DNA of 64,000 bases from Pseudomonas sp. PH1b (lineage in GTDB: Bacteria; Pseudomonadota; Gammaproteobacteria; Pseudomonadales; Pseudomonadaceae): positions 215,140 through 279,139 of the forward strand of contig NZ_AYMU01000008.1 of the NCBI RefSeq assembly GCF_000633395.1. Reading direction: 5' to 3'. This document shows, one piece after another, positions 18,806 to 27,937 of the stretch. Position numbers and translations under genes: made by a program. The notes under the pieces are model-generated. The model was not told the origin of the DNA. It made no database searches and saw only the letters and a program-made list of their open reading frames with translations. Each line of letters begins with the position of its first letter. Position 1 is the first letter of the stretch.

Positions 18806-20359
18806 TTGAAGATCGACCCCGCGAGCGCTCGTCTTGTTGCCATGGTGAGCCTGTTGCTTAGCACGACAGGTTGCGGCTCCCTCTATCTGCATAACGAACT
18901 CAGGGAGAAACAGGCTACTGAGGCCAAGACAGCCTGGGCCCAGGTAGACACCGCAGCGGTAATTGCCAGCGAACGCACCAATCTGGCCCAGTTGCTGAAT
19001 GCTGAACTTGATACCCAGGACAAACTCGCAATGGCCATTCGCGACCAGCAGCTGCGATCCCTGGTCGACAGCGCGTCGATCACCCAGACGCTTTATGACG
19101 GCCTGGACAGGCAGATGGGGCGGCTGGGCGCAACCGACTCGGCTGCGACCACACGGGCCATGCAAGATGCGCAATACCAAAAGCAGACGTGGACCAAACG
19201 GTTGGCCAGTGCCAACGAGACGTGGTCCCAGGTCAGCCTGCTCAAGCCTGCGCCCCAATGCGCGGATCTGACGGCCGATGGCGCCGCTCAATCTACACCG
19301 CGCAGCGTCGCAATCACCGCAGAAGTGACGGTCCTGCCGACAGACACCCCAGAAACCAAAGGCCGTAAAGCCCTTGCCAAAGAAACGTTGAAGCAAATCC
19401 AGGCACTGTGTTCAGCTCAGCCAACCTCCATTCCCTATAGCAAGGTCGGTGGTGCAGTAAGTACGGCTTACCAGCGGCTTGAGCAAGACAAAGCCCAAGC
19501 AGCATCAGCCCAAGCCACGTTGGCCATTCAGGCGAGCAACTACGAAGCGGCGAGCAAAGCCTATACCGAAGCGCTTGCCAGCAAAGCGCCCAATGCTCAG
19601 GAAAAGGTCAAGGCGGCCTTTGCAGATCTTGAAACAGCGATTCAACTCCTTGAGAGCTCTCCCGACGCGTTGTCGCGACAGTTCATTTCCAAGAAACGGC
19701 TCGAGTCACTCGACAGCTTCGTCGATGCGGTCACCCAGGCCAACAAGGACGGCAAGCTTCCCGAGGGGGCGAACAAGGCGACCGTGGCGTTCGTCATGTT
19801 CCCCAAGTTGGCAGACGATGCGCAGAAATCACTGAACGACGCGAAAGCCCCGCTGGCCTTGCCCCTGCTGATTCGACGCAATCAGGAGCAACTGCAGCTC
19901 GAAGCGGTGAACCGTGAAGTAGCGGCTCGGAAGGCCATGCTCAGGATTGGAGAAGCGTCGCTGCAGGCGACGGTAGAGCAGTTGCACCAGTTGGACCAGG
20001 CAAGAAAAGCCCTGGATCAGGTGGCTGACAACGCTCATGTCAAAGGAGCCACAACCGCCAATGCCTTCAAGAACACCACGCCACAGGAGCGGGAATATCT
20101 CTACAGGGCTGTCGTCCTGTACCTGGATGCCCTCAACCGTCTGGAGGGCCGGCGCATGAAACTGGAGTACCAGTACATCGCTGCCCACCACGAGCTGCAG
20201 CTAGCCTATGCGGAGGTCAACGCCAAGCAATGGTCATCGTTGATCGGCTCGACGGTGGAACAGGTATCCGCCGCCAGCGCCGGCGGAATCAAGTCGGACA
20301 ACGTGGTGGCGTTACTTGGGCTGCTGGGGATCTTCTACATCGGCAACGGGGTGAACTAG
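18806..20359 (+). CDS. Predicted lipoprotein of unknown function, 517 aa
   Basis: The start is TTG 18806 with AGGAG six bases upstream; the ATG five bases earlier is closed after two codons, so the TTG is forced. The signal peptide (SARLVAMVSLLLSTTGCGSL) ends in a lipobox-like TTGC, so the protein is probably lipid-anchored. The body is Ala/Gln/Lys-rich and helical, with long coiled-coil stretches (about 215-300 and 340-400). A short hydrophobic segment (VVALLGLLGIFYIG) closes the C-terminus. It is followed after 2 bases by a second lipoprotein gene. No family recognised. Confidence 0.75.
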   Translation: MKIDPASARLVAMVSLLLSTTGCGSLYLHNELREKQATEAKTAWAQVDTAAVIASERTNLAQLLNAELDTQDKLAMAIRDQQLRSLVDSASITQTLYDGLDRQMGRLGATDSAATTRAMQDAQYQKQTWTKRLASANETWSQVSLLKPAPQCADLTADGAAQSTPRSVAITAEVTVLPTDTPETKGRKALAKETLKQIQALCSAQPTSIPYSKVGGAVSTAYQRLEQDKAQAASAQATLAIQASNYEAASKAYTEALASKAPNAQEKVKAAFADLETAIQLLESSPDALSRQFISKKRLESLDSFVDAVTQANKDGKLPEGANKATVAFVMFPKLADDAQKSLNDAKAPLALPLLIRRNQEQLQLEAVNREVAARKAMLRIGEASLQATVEQLHQLDQARKALDQVADNAHVKGATTANAFKNTTPQEREYLYRAVVLYLDALNRLEGRRMKLEYQYIAAHHELQLAYAEVNAKQWSSLIGSTVEQVSAASAGGIKSDNVVALLGLLGIFYIGNGVN

Positions 20360-20361
20360 CC

Positions 20362-20970
20362 ATGCCAGGTCGAACCGCCACTCACTTGCCGTGCGCCCTT
20401 GGGTTCCTGCTGCTTATCGCGGGCATCACCACGCTGCAAGGCTGTAACACCCCGCAAGCGCTGCTGGACCAGGCAAACCAGGGCGCCTCGCTGTCCCTCT
20501 CGCTGCAAACGGAAATGGCCAACTTTCGCGCAGTGCAGGCGGCCATCGCGCAGCAAAGGCTGGACTCGATACGCACACAATTGAGCAGCATCGCCACCTT
20601 GCAGAGCGAGACCGACTTCGAGGAACGCCTGCGCAAAGCTGCCGGCACCGCAACAACGGCCGCCCTCTACAGCGAACTGCACACCCTCACCGACAGCCGT
20701 ATGGCTGACGAGAAACAGCTCCAGCAGCAACTGCTACAGATCGATACCGACCTGGCCAAACTGACCTCGCCTTTGCCCGACACCGCACAAGCGCTGGGCA
20801 ATACGCAAAAGGCACTGGCGGTGATGGGCGATGAGCTACCCGTCAAGAGCCGCCTCGACGCCGTTGCGCAGTTTGCCGGGGATATAAAAAAGAGCATCGA
20901 AGACAACAAGGAAAAGATTGAAGCGGCCAAGGGAAACTCACCCAAACCGCCCAGCGTGGCCACTGAGTAA
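20362..20970 (+). CDS. Predicted lipoprotein of unknown function, 202 aa
   Basis: It starts at ATG 20362, two bases after the previous stop. The signal peptide (LGFLLLIAGITTLQGC) has a good lipobox LQGC with Cys28 as the lipidated residue. The mature part is helical and coiled-coil-like, rich in Gln, Leu and Ala, and ends in a Pro/Lys tail (GNSPKPPSVATE). It shares general style with the preceding lipoprotein, and the pair may form a periplasmic complex; that is inference. Confidence 0.75.
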   Translation: MPGRTATHLPCALGFLLLIAGITTLQGCNTPQALLDQANQGASLSLSLQTEMANFRAVQAAIAQQRLDSIRTQLSSIATLQSETDFEERLRKAAGTATTAALYSELHTLTDSRMADEKQLQQQLLQIDTDLAKLTSPLPDTAQALGNTQKALAVMGDELPVKSRLDAVAQFAGDIKKSIEDNKEKIEAAKGNSPKPPSVATE

Positions 20971-20990
20971 GCCTGTTTATTGGAGCGCAC

Positions 20991-21368
20991 ATGAATACGA
21001 TGAGTCACTGCACGCCAGAGCAACAGTTGAGCTTTCTCCAACTGTATTTCGCCACCGTCGACTTGCTCACGGAGGCCCAGGAGAAATACCGCCGCCTGAT
21101 CGATCAAGTCGCGGACATCAGCCAGCGCAGCCATTACCGAGCACTGCTGCTCGAATCCGAACGTGACCTGGAGCTGATGAAAAACCAACGCCGCGCGTTT
21201 CTGACAGACCAACTGGCCATCAGGCCGCCAAGCCTCAGTACCGTACAGAACACCATCATCAATGCGGAAAAACTCGCGCAGACGATTGCCGATGTGGCGA
21301 ATGCCAACGCCATCATCAACCTGGCGAGCATGGGGCTAATGGCTTTCAACGCGGTCCTCACCGCCTAG
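20991..21368 (+). CDS. Unknown 125-aa helical protein in the lipoprotein cluster
   Basis: ATG 20991 with GGAG six bases upstream. No signal peptide. It is helical throughout (QQLSFLQLYFATVDLLTEAQ, then RALLLESERDLELMKNQRRA), with a weakly hydrophobic end (ANAIINLASMGLMAFNAVL) that could insert in or lie on a membrane. It is 20 bases after the second lipoprotein gene and most likely in the same transcript. Not recognised. Confidence 0.65.
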   Translation: MNTMSHCTPEQQLSFLQLYFATVDLLTEAQEKYRRLIDQVADISQRSHYRALLLESERDLELMKNQRRAFLTDQLAIRPPSLSTVQNTIINAEKLAQTIADVANANAIINLASMGLMAFNAVLTA

Positions 21369-21613
21369 GGCGTCCCCGCGTCCACTGCATGGGAGAAAAC
21401 CCATGAAAAACATAGGCTCTCGATGAGTTGTCATGGAGCATTGGCCATGGCTTCTCCCCCCCTAAGGCCAAGTCAAAATGGCCTTCGGCGATTTGCGAGA
21501 GTCTTTTAGGGAATGGAGCCTGAGTCTTTCAGGCCGCATCAGCTCGGCTCAGCGCCATCCAGAATCCACAGCCAGATCTACATCTGCTCTGCTCCATCGT
21601 CTTCCAGGAGATT

Positions 21614-21991
21614 TCAGCCACCCCGGTGCTGCTTCAGGATGCTCCAGGCTTCCTCGTTAATCCGGTAGTTCTTATCAGCCTGAAGCAGGATGACGCCCTC
21701 GGCGCACAGGCGTTTCAGCACTTCGCGCACACGGGCAGATGTCATCCCGGCCGATACCGTCCCTAGATAGGCATGCACTCCCCGGACGCTTACCGCACGC
21801 CCCTCCAACGCGGCGGCGATCAGCGCGTTGAGAACCTTGAAGCGGATAAGGCTGGTACGCAGGCCATAGACTCGAAGCAACTCGCGGATGTGCCCATTCG
21901 GGCTGCGATCACATTCGATTGCCAACCGCTGGGTCAATGTCCGCAAGGGTGAAGGCATGCCTGCTGCCGCAGAGCCCGAGCTGTTCAACAC
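21614..21991 (-). CDS. Winged-helix protein resembling the Fur DNA-binding domain
   Basis: 125 aa from GTG 21991, chosen because GGGAG lies 6 bases upstream; a TTG at 22045 would have its ribosome site almost on the start codon. The segment LLRVYGLRTSLIRFKVLNAL, then VRGVHAYLGTVSAGMTSARV, REVLKRLCAEGVI and YRINEEAW, follows the Fur N-terminal winged helix. The Fur dimerisation and metal-binding domain is absent. Its position just downstream of a siderophore receptor fits a role in iron-linked regulation, but this is context only. It lies 69 bases after the receptor stop and may be co-transcribed with it. Confidence 0.55.
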   Translation of the reverse strand: MLNSSGSAAAGMPSPLRTLTQRLAIECDRSPNGHIRELLRVYGLRTSLIRFKVLNALIAAALEGRAVSVRGVHAYLGTVSAGMTSARVREVLKRLCAEGVILLQADKNYRINEEAWSILKQHRGG

Positions 21992-22060
21992 GCGAAACTC
22001 CCTTTTCGATTGGACCAGATGAGGTTGCAACTCTTGCTGTGGCAACCCCTCCCGCAGCGG

Positions 22061-24301
22061 TCAGAAGTCAACGGTGGCCGACAGTTGCAACGTGCGCGGA
22101 TAACCTTGGGAGAATGCGCCATACGAGGCAACGCCGGACCAGTACTCACGATCAAAGACGTTTTGCACCGTGGCGCGGAACGTCGTCGGCCGGCCTTCGA
22201 TCTTGGTGGCATAACGCGCGCCGGCATCGAAGCGTGTCCAGGCATCCAGCTCCTGGGTATTGGCCTGGTTAACGTATTGGCTGTCGGTGTAAATCGCGCC
22301 GCCGGTCAGGGTGAAACCTTCAAGCCAGGGTGTATCCCATTCAGCCCAGAGGTTGGCTTGTACGTCAGGCACACCGACCGGCTTGTTGCCACGGTTGGCC
22401 ACGGTCGCCGAATCGGTCAATTCGCCATCAAGCAGCGTCACGCCCCCCATCAGGCGCGTGCCGGGTGCAACTTCGCCGAACATGCTCAACTCGATGCCGC
22501 GGTTGCGTTGTTCAGCCTGCACAGAGAACAGGTTACCGGCGCCGACTTCGCCACTGGGTTTCTCGATCTGGAACAGCGCCACGGTGGTCATGAGGGTGCC
22601 GTGTTCATACTTGACCCCCAGTTCGTGCTGCTTCGATTTGTACGGGGCGAATGTCTCACCGGCATTACTAGCCGTGCCGGGGGCAATGTCTCCTTTGCTC
22701 AACCCTTCGACATAGTTGTAGTAGAGCGAGACCTCCTCCCAAGGCTTGATCACCACGCCAACCAGCGGGGTTGTGGCGCTGTCGTTGTATTTCGAACTGA
22801 CCGAACCCGCTGGGTTGTAGTTACGAGACTCGATGTCCTGCCGACGCACACCCAGGGTCAACTGGAAGCGCTCATCGAACATCAATAGTGTGTCGGTCAA
22901 TGCGACGCCCGACAGCTGCGATTCGGAAATGCGCAGCACTTTAGGCGAATTGATGTATTGCTGCGGCACCTCGACCGGATGGTAAATGTTCGAGCGAATT
23001 TCAGTGCCGTTGTTGATTCCGCGGGACAACTCGTCCTGGTACCGGGTTGCCATCAAGGTGGTCATGTGGCTGACCGCACCAGTAACGAACTCACCGCGCA
23101 GACCCACATCGACGGTCGATCGATCAACGTTGAATTTGTAGTAGCCGGGAATATTGCTGGTATCACCGGCCTCGTTGAGGATTCTCGGTACCTGGTCAGA
23201 CATCCGCTTGACATCCGATTTGCCGCCACCGGCATGGGCAAACAGGCTGAGCGTATCGCTCAGGTCATATTCACCACCGAGCAATGCCGACTGCTCCTTG
23301 GTGTCCGACCAGCCCCACTTCTGCGGCAGACTGGTACGGCCATTCGGCGCGGAAGGAACCTCAACGCCTGGCGCTATGGTGAACGGCCGCGAGGCGCCCT
23401 CATAGCTCTCTTTCTGGCTGATGAAGTCCAGATTCAAGCGCAAGCGCTCGCCACGATAATCGAGGGCAATGGCACCGATGCCCAAATCTCGGTGCTGGTC
23501 ATTGACGGCCGTATCTCCACCTTGCAGGTTGCCGTTGAAGCGCACCCCGAACTGATTCTCCGAACCGAAGCGGCGGCTGATGTCCAGATGACCTCCCACC
23601 TGGGAATCGGAGGCGTAACTGCTGGTCACCCGGGTCAAGTCCTCGTCCAGCGGGCGCTTGGGAACGATGTTGATCACTCCACCGACACCGCTGTTCGGCG
23701 AGATGCCGTACATCAGTGCACCCGGCCCCTTCAGCACTTCGACACGCTCGGCGTATTCGGTAAATACCCGGTAGTTGGGCGCTACCCCGTACACACCGTC
23801 GTAGGCCAGCTCTCCGAGGTTGCCTTCGCCGACGGGAAAACCACGGATGAAAAACGAGTCGACGATGCCTCCCGTCTGACCGGTCGAACGCACCGACGGA
23901 TCACGCTCCAGCGCATCGGCAACGGTGACTGTTTGCAGATCGGCCAGGGTCTGGGCGGTGTAGCTGGTGACACTGAAGGGGGTGTCCATCACATCCTTGT
24001 TGCCCATCATGCCCAGCCTGGCACCGCGGGCGACCTGGCCGCCGGCGAGCACCTCCGGCAGCGACGTCGGGCCGCTGTAATAGCCATTGATCGTGGTGGA
24101 GTCGAGCATCAACCCAGGGTTGCTGGAGTCGGTCGGCGTCGCCGCTGGAGTGTTTGCAGTCTTGTCGGCGGCAACCTCTTGTTGCTCGGGGCCCGCGGCC
24201 CAGGCACTGGCGCTTCCGGCGACCAACACAAAATTCAGCATGGCGGTACGAATGGCGAGTGCTAGCACCCGCTCACCACAAGGACGACTGACAACAGGCA
24301 T
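22061..24301 (-). CDS. TonB-dependent siderophore receptor without signalling domain
   Basis: A 746-aa outer-membrane receptor. The signal peptide ends at SASAWAA, about residue 36. A Pro/Thr-rich linker follows, then the plug (GNKDVMDTPFSVTSYTAQTL, SFFIRGFPVGEGNLG, VEVLKGPGALMYG) and a 22-strand barrel ending in SATVDF with the terminal aromatic residue. There is no N-terminal STN domain, so it should transport without signalling to an anti-sigma factor. It is a close paralogue of the receptor at 28013-30427: YDGVYGVAPNYRVFT and adjacent text are nearly the same. Its promoter shares a 33-bp block with that receptor. The substrate is probably a ferric siderophore; the exact one is unknown. 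Confidence 0.92.
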   Translation of the reverse strand: MPVVSRPCGERVLALAIRTAMLNFVLVAGSASAWAAGPEQQEVAADKTANTPAATPTDSSNPGLMLDSTTINGYYSGPTSLPEVLAGGQVARGARLGMMGNKDVMDTPFSVTSYTAQTLADLQTVTVADALERDPSVRSTGQTGGIVDSFFIRGFPVGEGNLGELAYDGVYGVAPNYRVFTEYAERVEVLKGPGALMYGISPNSGVGGVINIVPKRPLDEDLTRVTSSYASDSQVGGHLDISRRFGSENQFGVRFNGNLQGGDTAVNDQHRDLGIGAIALDYRGERLRLNLDFISQKESYEGASRPFTIAPGVEVPSAPNGRTSLPQKWGWSDTKEQSALLGGEYDLSDTLSLFAHAGGGKSDVKRMSDQVPRILNEAGDTSNIPGYYKFNVDRSTVDVGLRGEFVTGAVSHMTTLMATRYQDELSRGINNGTEIRSNIYHPVEVPQQYINSPKVLRISESQLSGVALTDTLLMFDERFQLTLGVRRQDIESRNYNPAGSVSSKYNDSATTPLVGVVIKPWEEVSLYYNYVEGLSKGDIAPGTASNAGETFAPYKSKQHELGVKYEHGTLMTTVALFQIEKPSGEVGAGNLFSVQAEQRNRGIELSMFGEVAPGTRLMGGVTLLDGELTDSATVANRGNKPVGVPDVQANLWAEWDTPWLEGFTLTGGAIYTDSQYVNQANTQELDAWTRFDAGARYATKIEGRPTTFRATVQNVFDREYWSGVASYGAFSQGYPRTLQLSATVDF

Positions 24302-24325
24302 GACGTGAGGATCCTATTCAGCATG

Positions 24326-24340
24326 GGTAATGGTTATTAC
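24326..24340. promoter_or_regulatory. Possible Fur site before the minus-strand receptor
   Basis: GGTAATGGTTATTAC, an AT-rich imperfect palindrome with hexamer-like TAAT repeats, 25-39 bases from the receptor start codon. It overlaps the position expected for promoter -10 or the early leader. A match to Fur boxes by eye only. Confidence 0.3.
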
Positions 24341-24342
24341 TC

Positions 24343-24375
24343 CTATTGCCAGTCGACCCGCGAAAAAGTATCACC
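24343..24375 (-). promoter_or_regulatory. Shared promoter block, copy 1 (likely ECF sigma target)
   Basis: Minus strand: GGTGATACTTTTT, six variable bases, TCGACTGGCAATAG. The same 33-bp arrangement, without gaps, stands at 27938-27970 before the second receptor. This copy ends 41 bases before the receptor ATG and the other 42 bases before its ATG. Both copies are intergenic. The neighbouring FecI-type sigma gene makes it a candidate sigma recognition region. Confidence 0.55.
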
Positions 24376-24854
24376 CGCGGTAAAGTTTTTTGACTTGAGC
24401 GGGTCGAGTCACGCCATGCGGCTGTTCCAGCAAGATCAGGGTCACCGGCAATGGGGGCCAAACCCATAACGAGGGGGATATGGAAATATCTTTGCGCACC
24501 GGGTGCTGTTTTCACCCAAGGTCAAGACGGGTAGTCTGCTGTCCCGCGGTCTCATCGAAACGCTGTACATCTTCGTATTCGGCACGGTGTTCCTCACTCG
24601 TCAACACCAAACAAACCTGTGACTGACCAAGGAACAGGGTGTGATCAACTCTTGGTTGTGGGAGGTCCTGTGGGACGAGAGCGACCTTGTCTTCAAGGCC
24701 ATGCGCGAGCGTGTCGCGCTGGCATCGCGGGAACCGCAACCTCAGACAGCTCCATGGCCGTGCCCCTTGCTGCCCAGGCGGTTGGTGCAGTGCAGCCACT
24801 GTCGCCAACCCTCTCCGGCCTGCCCGCTCGCTAGCCTTTGATCGAGGTCGATTC
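24376..24854. other. Divergent gap between receptor and MFS gene
   Basis: Beyond the shared block this stretch holds no gene I can support. A short plus-strand frame at 24640-24841 has mixed codon texture and no known motif. The last 15 bases carry the MFS ribosome site GAGG. Confidence 0.4.
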
Positions 24855-26099
24855 ATGTCCCATGCAGGTGTCATTCAGGGTTCGCGAGTCTGGGTCCTGA
24901 TTTATCTTCTCTTTGCCATCCAGCTGGTTTCCATGGGCGCGATGGAAATGAGCGGGCCATTCTGGCCTCTCCACCTGCGAGGACTCACCACCTCGGAATC
25001 GCTTTTCAGCTTCGCCAGCATCGCCGTGTACGTCGGGCCGATGCTCGGCATCATGCTGAGCAGCGCATTCTGGGGCCGCATAGGGGACCGCTATGGCCAC
25101 AAGCTGATGATGATCCGCGCGCTCGCCGGTTTGTCGCTGACCCAACTGGGGCTGGCTCTCTTCAGTGATATCTGGGCCATTCTGATCCTGCGGTTCCTGC
25201 AAGGCGCCTTCGCCGGCTACATCGCTCCGGCACAGGCGTATGGCGTCAGCATCGAGGCCCCGTCGCGGCGGGCGCGGCTGTTCGCCATCCTGCAGATTTC
25301 AACCAACGTCGGCTCGTTGCTCGGTGCAGTCGTCGGTGGCTTGATCCTCGATTACGCAACGTTCTTCTGGATCAACATCACGGCCTCGGCGCTGTGTGCG
25401 GTGTGCACGCTAATCGCGGCAGTCACCTTGCCGAATGTGCCACCGGTGAAGCGAGCGCCGGTCATCGACAAGGCCTCGCCGGCCGCTCGCTGCGCCAGTC
25501 TCTGGCAAGGTTCAGCGCTGCTGCCGCTGCTCAGTGTGATGGGCATTCTGCTGCTGGCGCGGATGCTACCCCAGAGCGTTTTCTCACTGTATGTCAGCTC
25601 GATATTCGAGGTGAGCCACTCAGTGGTCGGCTTGTGCTACGGCTTGCTGGCGTTGGGCTTTATCCTTTCTGCCACGGCATGGTCGCGGTATTTCGAACAC
25701 CGCAGCCAGCAGGACACACTGCATCGGATCAGCTACATCGTCATGGGCTGTATCGCCCTGACCGCCGTGGCGGGCATCACCCGTAATCCCCTGGTGTTTG
25801 TCATCGCCTACTTCATCTGGGGTGTATTACTGGGTGCCACGACCCCCGTGCTGATGGCGCTGATCTCGAAAACTGCCGACAACTCGCGACAGGGCCAGGT
25901 ACTGGGGATCGCCCAGGGCACTGCCCAATTCGCCTCGATCGCCGGCATTTCTGCGGGCGGCTTGCTCAGCCAGGCCTATGGCTTGCAGTACACCTATCTG
26001 TTCGTGTGCCTGGCCTACCTGGTGGCACTGATTCCGTTGATGACGCTGCGCTACCGCCCTGCAGCAGGGCAGCCGAACCCTGCCTCGCCAGAGGATTGA
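24855..26099 (+). CDS. MFS transporter (drug:H+ antiporter-like), siderophore locus
   Basis: A 414-aa, 12-segment major facilitator. The loop 2-3 motif is GRIGDRYGHKLMMIRALAG (motif A), and segment 4 has ILRFLQGAFAGYIAPAQAYG. There is a central cytosolic linker and a second half from about residue 215. ATG 24855 is preceded by GAGG at 7 bases; upstream in-frame codons are not MFS-like. Among siderophore genes such a carrier can export a siderophore or import it across the inner membrane. Motif A and the PAQA segment favour the TetA/drug-exporter branch, but the direction is not settled. Stands 322 bases before fecI. Confidence 0.85.
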   Translation: MSHAGVIQGSRVWVLIYLLFAIQLVSMGAMEMSGPFWPLHLRGLTTSESLFSFASIAVYVGPMLGIMLSSAFWGRIGDRYGHKLMMIRALAGLSLTQLGLALFSDIWAILILRFLQGAFAGYIAPAQAYGVSIEAPSRRARLFAILQISTNVGSLLGAVVGGLILDYATFFWINITASALCAVCTLIAAVTLPNVPPVKRAPVIDKASPAARCASLWQGSALLPLLSVMGILLLARMLPQSVFSLYVSSIFEVSHSVVGLCYGLLALGFILSATAWSRYFEHRSQQDTLHRISYIVMGCIALTAVAGITRNPLVFVIAYFIWGVLLGATTPVLMALISKTADNSRQGQVLGIAQGTAQFASIAGISAGGLLSQAYGLQYTYLFVCLAYLVALIPLMTLRYRPAAGQPNPASPED

Positions 26100-26420
26100 T
26101 CTGCTGGCTTCTGCTTTGAAAACCAGCGTACTGAAGTGGTCCCGCGCTGCCGATCCCTTTCAACGCTCCGGCGCCTGATGCCGCCCTTCTCGACCTGCAT
26201 GCGCTGCTCCAGCGGGCAGTCGCCGCCCTCAACAGTCGCGCCGATGCACCAGGTATCGAGCCCCGGAAATGCGCCAACAGCGTGTCGCACATCCACCCGA
26301 TGAACACTCCACGGCGTTGCCTGCCAAGCGCCTTGCAGGGATGCCGTTCGGCGCTTGCGTCCTGGTCGGGTTGTAAATTACTCTTGGGAATACTTCTCAA
26401 TTGCATGAAAACCTGCAGCC
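26100..26420. other. Gap before the sigma gene, with a Fur-like box near its end
   Basis: 321 bases without a gene. The last 35 bases contain GGAATACTTCTCAATTGCA (26387-26405), a Fur-box-like sequence where an iron-regulated promoter for the sigma/anti-sigma pair is expected. The rest is GC-rich and featureless by eye. Confidence 0.4.
26387..26405. promoter_or_regulatory. Probable Fur box of the FecI/FecR pair
   Basis: GGAATACTTCTCAATTGCA ends 15 bases before the fecI start codon. The GAATA..TTCTCA..TTGC pattern is that of Pseudomonas Fur sites. Iron-starvation sigma genes are normally Fur-repressed, which supports the call; no alignment was run. Confidence 0.45.
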
Positions 26421-26936
26421 ATGAGCGAAACCCTTCCCGCCAATAACGACAATCATCTGCGCGTGATCGAAGCCCTGTACAGCGGCCATCATGGCTGGCT
26501 ATACGCGACGCTGAGAAAAAAACTGGGTAATGCCATGGATGCTGCGGATCTGGCGCAGGATACCTTCGCCCGCATCCTCGCCTCCCAGGTCACTGTCATC
26601 GAACAACCCCGGGCGTACCTGAGCTGCGTGGCCAAGGGCATTCTGGTCAACTGGTATCAGCGCAAAGCACTGGAACGCGCCTACCTGGACGCCCTCGCCC
26701 ACATTCCCCCACAGGAAGTGCCTTCACCGGAACTGCGGTTCATGGTGCTGGAAACCCTGCACGAAGTTGACGCGATGCTCGACGCCTTGCCGCCGCTGGT
26801 CAAACGTGCGTTTCTGCTTTCGCAGATCAGCGGCTTGAAATACGACGACATTGCCCAGCAATTGGGCGTATCGCTGATCACGGTCAAGCGCTACATGAAG
26901 CAGGCCTTCGTGCAATGCCTGTTGCTGGCGGAGTGA
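26421..26936 (+). CDS. FecI-like ECF sigma factor (iron-starvation class)
   Basis: 171 aa. The sigma-2 region is HHGWLYATLRKKLGNAMDAA then DLAQDTFARIL. The sigma-4 region is LPPLVKRAFLLSQISGLKYD then DIAQQLGVSLITVKRYMKQAF. The VIEQPRAYL linker is typical of FecI types. It should direct RNA polymerase to the receptor gene(s) when released by the FecR-like protein encoded next. The stop is directly followed by the fecR ATG with no gap. The likely targets are the two genes carrying the shared 33-bp block. Confidence 0.93.
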   Translation: MSETLPANNDNHLRVIEALYSGHHGWLYATLRKKLGNAMDAADLAQDTFARILASQVTVIEQPRAYLSCVAKGILVNWYQRKALERAYLDALAHIPPQEVPSPELRFMVLETLHEVDAMLDALPPLVKRAFLLSQISGLKYDDIAQQLGVSLITVKRYMKQAFVQCLLLAE

Positions 26937-27914
26937 ATGCTCGCACGTCCCGGTGAACCGTCCCTCAAACACCAGGCCCTCGAGGAGGCAGCCGACTGGC
27001 TGATCCGCATGGGTGAAGGTGAACTCAGCGACCCGGAGCAGGCCGAGTGGGAGCGCTGGAAAGCCAGCACGCCCGAGCGCGGCCACGCCTGGGCACGAGC
27101 GAAATTGTTACAGAGCAAACTCGGCGGCCTGCCGCCATCACTGGCGATGTCGACGCTGGATCGCCCCAGCAGCCCTGAGCGCCGAGCAGCGCTGGGCAAG
27201 CTGGCGATGATTCTGGCGGTCCTGCCGGTCGGTTGGGGTGGCTGGAAACTGGCAGATTCCCAGCAATGGACCGCCGACTACCGCAGCCCTGTCGGCCAAC
27301 AACGGGAGCTGACATTGGCTGACGGCTCGAAAATCACGCTGAACACCGACACCGCCATTGACGTGCGGTTCGATGCCAGCCAACGGCTCATTCACCTGCG
27401 CGAAGGTGAAATCCTGGTGCAGACCGCGCCAGATGATGCACCGCTGCCCCGGCCCTTTCTGGTCAGCACCCGCCAAGGCCGGATGCAGGCGCTGGGCACG
27501 CGCTTCACGGTACGCGAACGGCAGCCGCGCACTCACCTTGCGGTGCTGGAAGGCGCGGTTAAAGTTGAACTGGCAGACAATCGAGGCGCAACACCGCTGA
27601 TCATCAATGCAGGACAAGGTACCGACTTTTCTGCCCACACCTTCGGCCCGATCACCGCCACCGACCGTTACACAGGCGCCTGGACACGTGGCATGTTGAT
27701 GGCCGACAAGATGCGCCTGGCCGACTTCATCGACGAACTGACGCGCTATCACCGGGGCATTGTTCGCCTCGACCCTGCGCTGGCCGACCTGCCGATTTCC
27801 GGTGCCTATCCCATCAGCGACACCCCACGCACGTTGAATATGCTGGCGCAGACCTACCCGATCCTGGTCCGCGGCCATTTGAATGGTCTCTGGATCATGC
27901 TCTCGCCCGCCTGA
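26937..27914 (+). CDS. FecR-like sigma regulator (inner-membrane signal transducer)
   Basis: 325 aa. The cytosolic N-terminal anti-sigma part carries WLIRMGEGELSDPEQAEWER and WKASTPERGHAWARAK (DUF4880 style). One membrane segment follows (GKLAMILAVLPVGWGGWKLA, about residues 84-103). The periplasmic FecR domain contains LTLADGSKITLNTDTAIDVR and TRQGRMQALGTRFTVRE. The C-terminal secretin/TonB-like segment reads ADLPISGAYPISDTPRTLNM. It senses the receptor with the STN domain encoded 98 bases downstream and releases the sigma factor. The ATG directly abuts the sigma stop codon. Confidence 0.93.
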   Translation: MLARPGEPSLKHQALEEAADWLIRMGEGELSDPEQAEWERWKASTPERGHAWARAKLLQSKLGGLPPSLAMSTLDRPSSPERRAALGKLAMILAVLPVGWGGWKLADSQQWTADYRSPVGQQRELTLADGSKITLNTDTAIDVRFDASQRLIHLREGEILVQTAPDDAPLPRPFLVSTRQGRMQALGTRFTVRERQPRTHLAVLEGAVKVELADNRGATPLIINAGQGTDFSAHTFGPITATDRYTGAWTRGMLMADKMRLADFIDELTRYHRGIVRLDPALADLPISGAYPISDTPRTLNMLAQTYPILVRGHLNGLWIMLSPA

Positions 27915-27937
27915 GCCGATAAAAAAATCGCCCCACC

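Noticed and set aside
21440..21485. Possible terminator AAGGCC...GGCCTT after the lipoprotein cluster
   Set aside because: Only a 6-bp stem and no T run; too weak to call.
24640..24841. Small plus-strand frame before the MFS gene
   Set aside because: GTG start without ribosome site, mixed composition, no motif; may be part of the upstream leader only.
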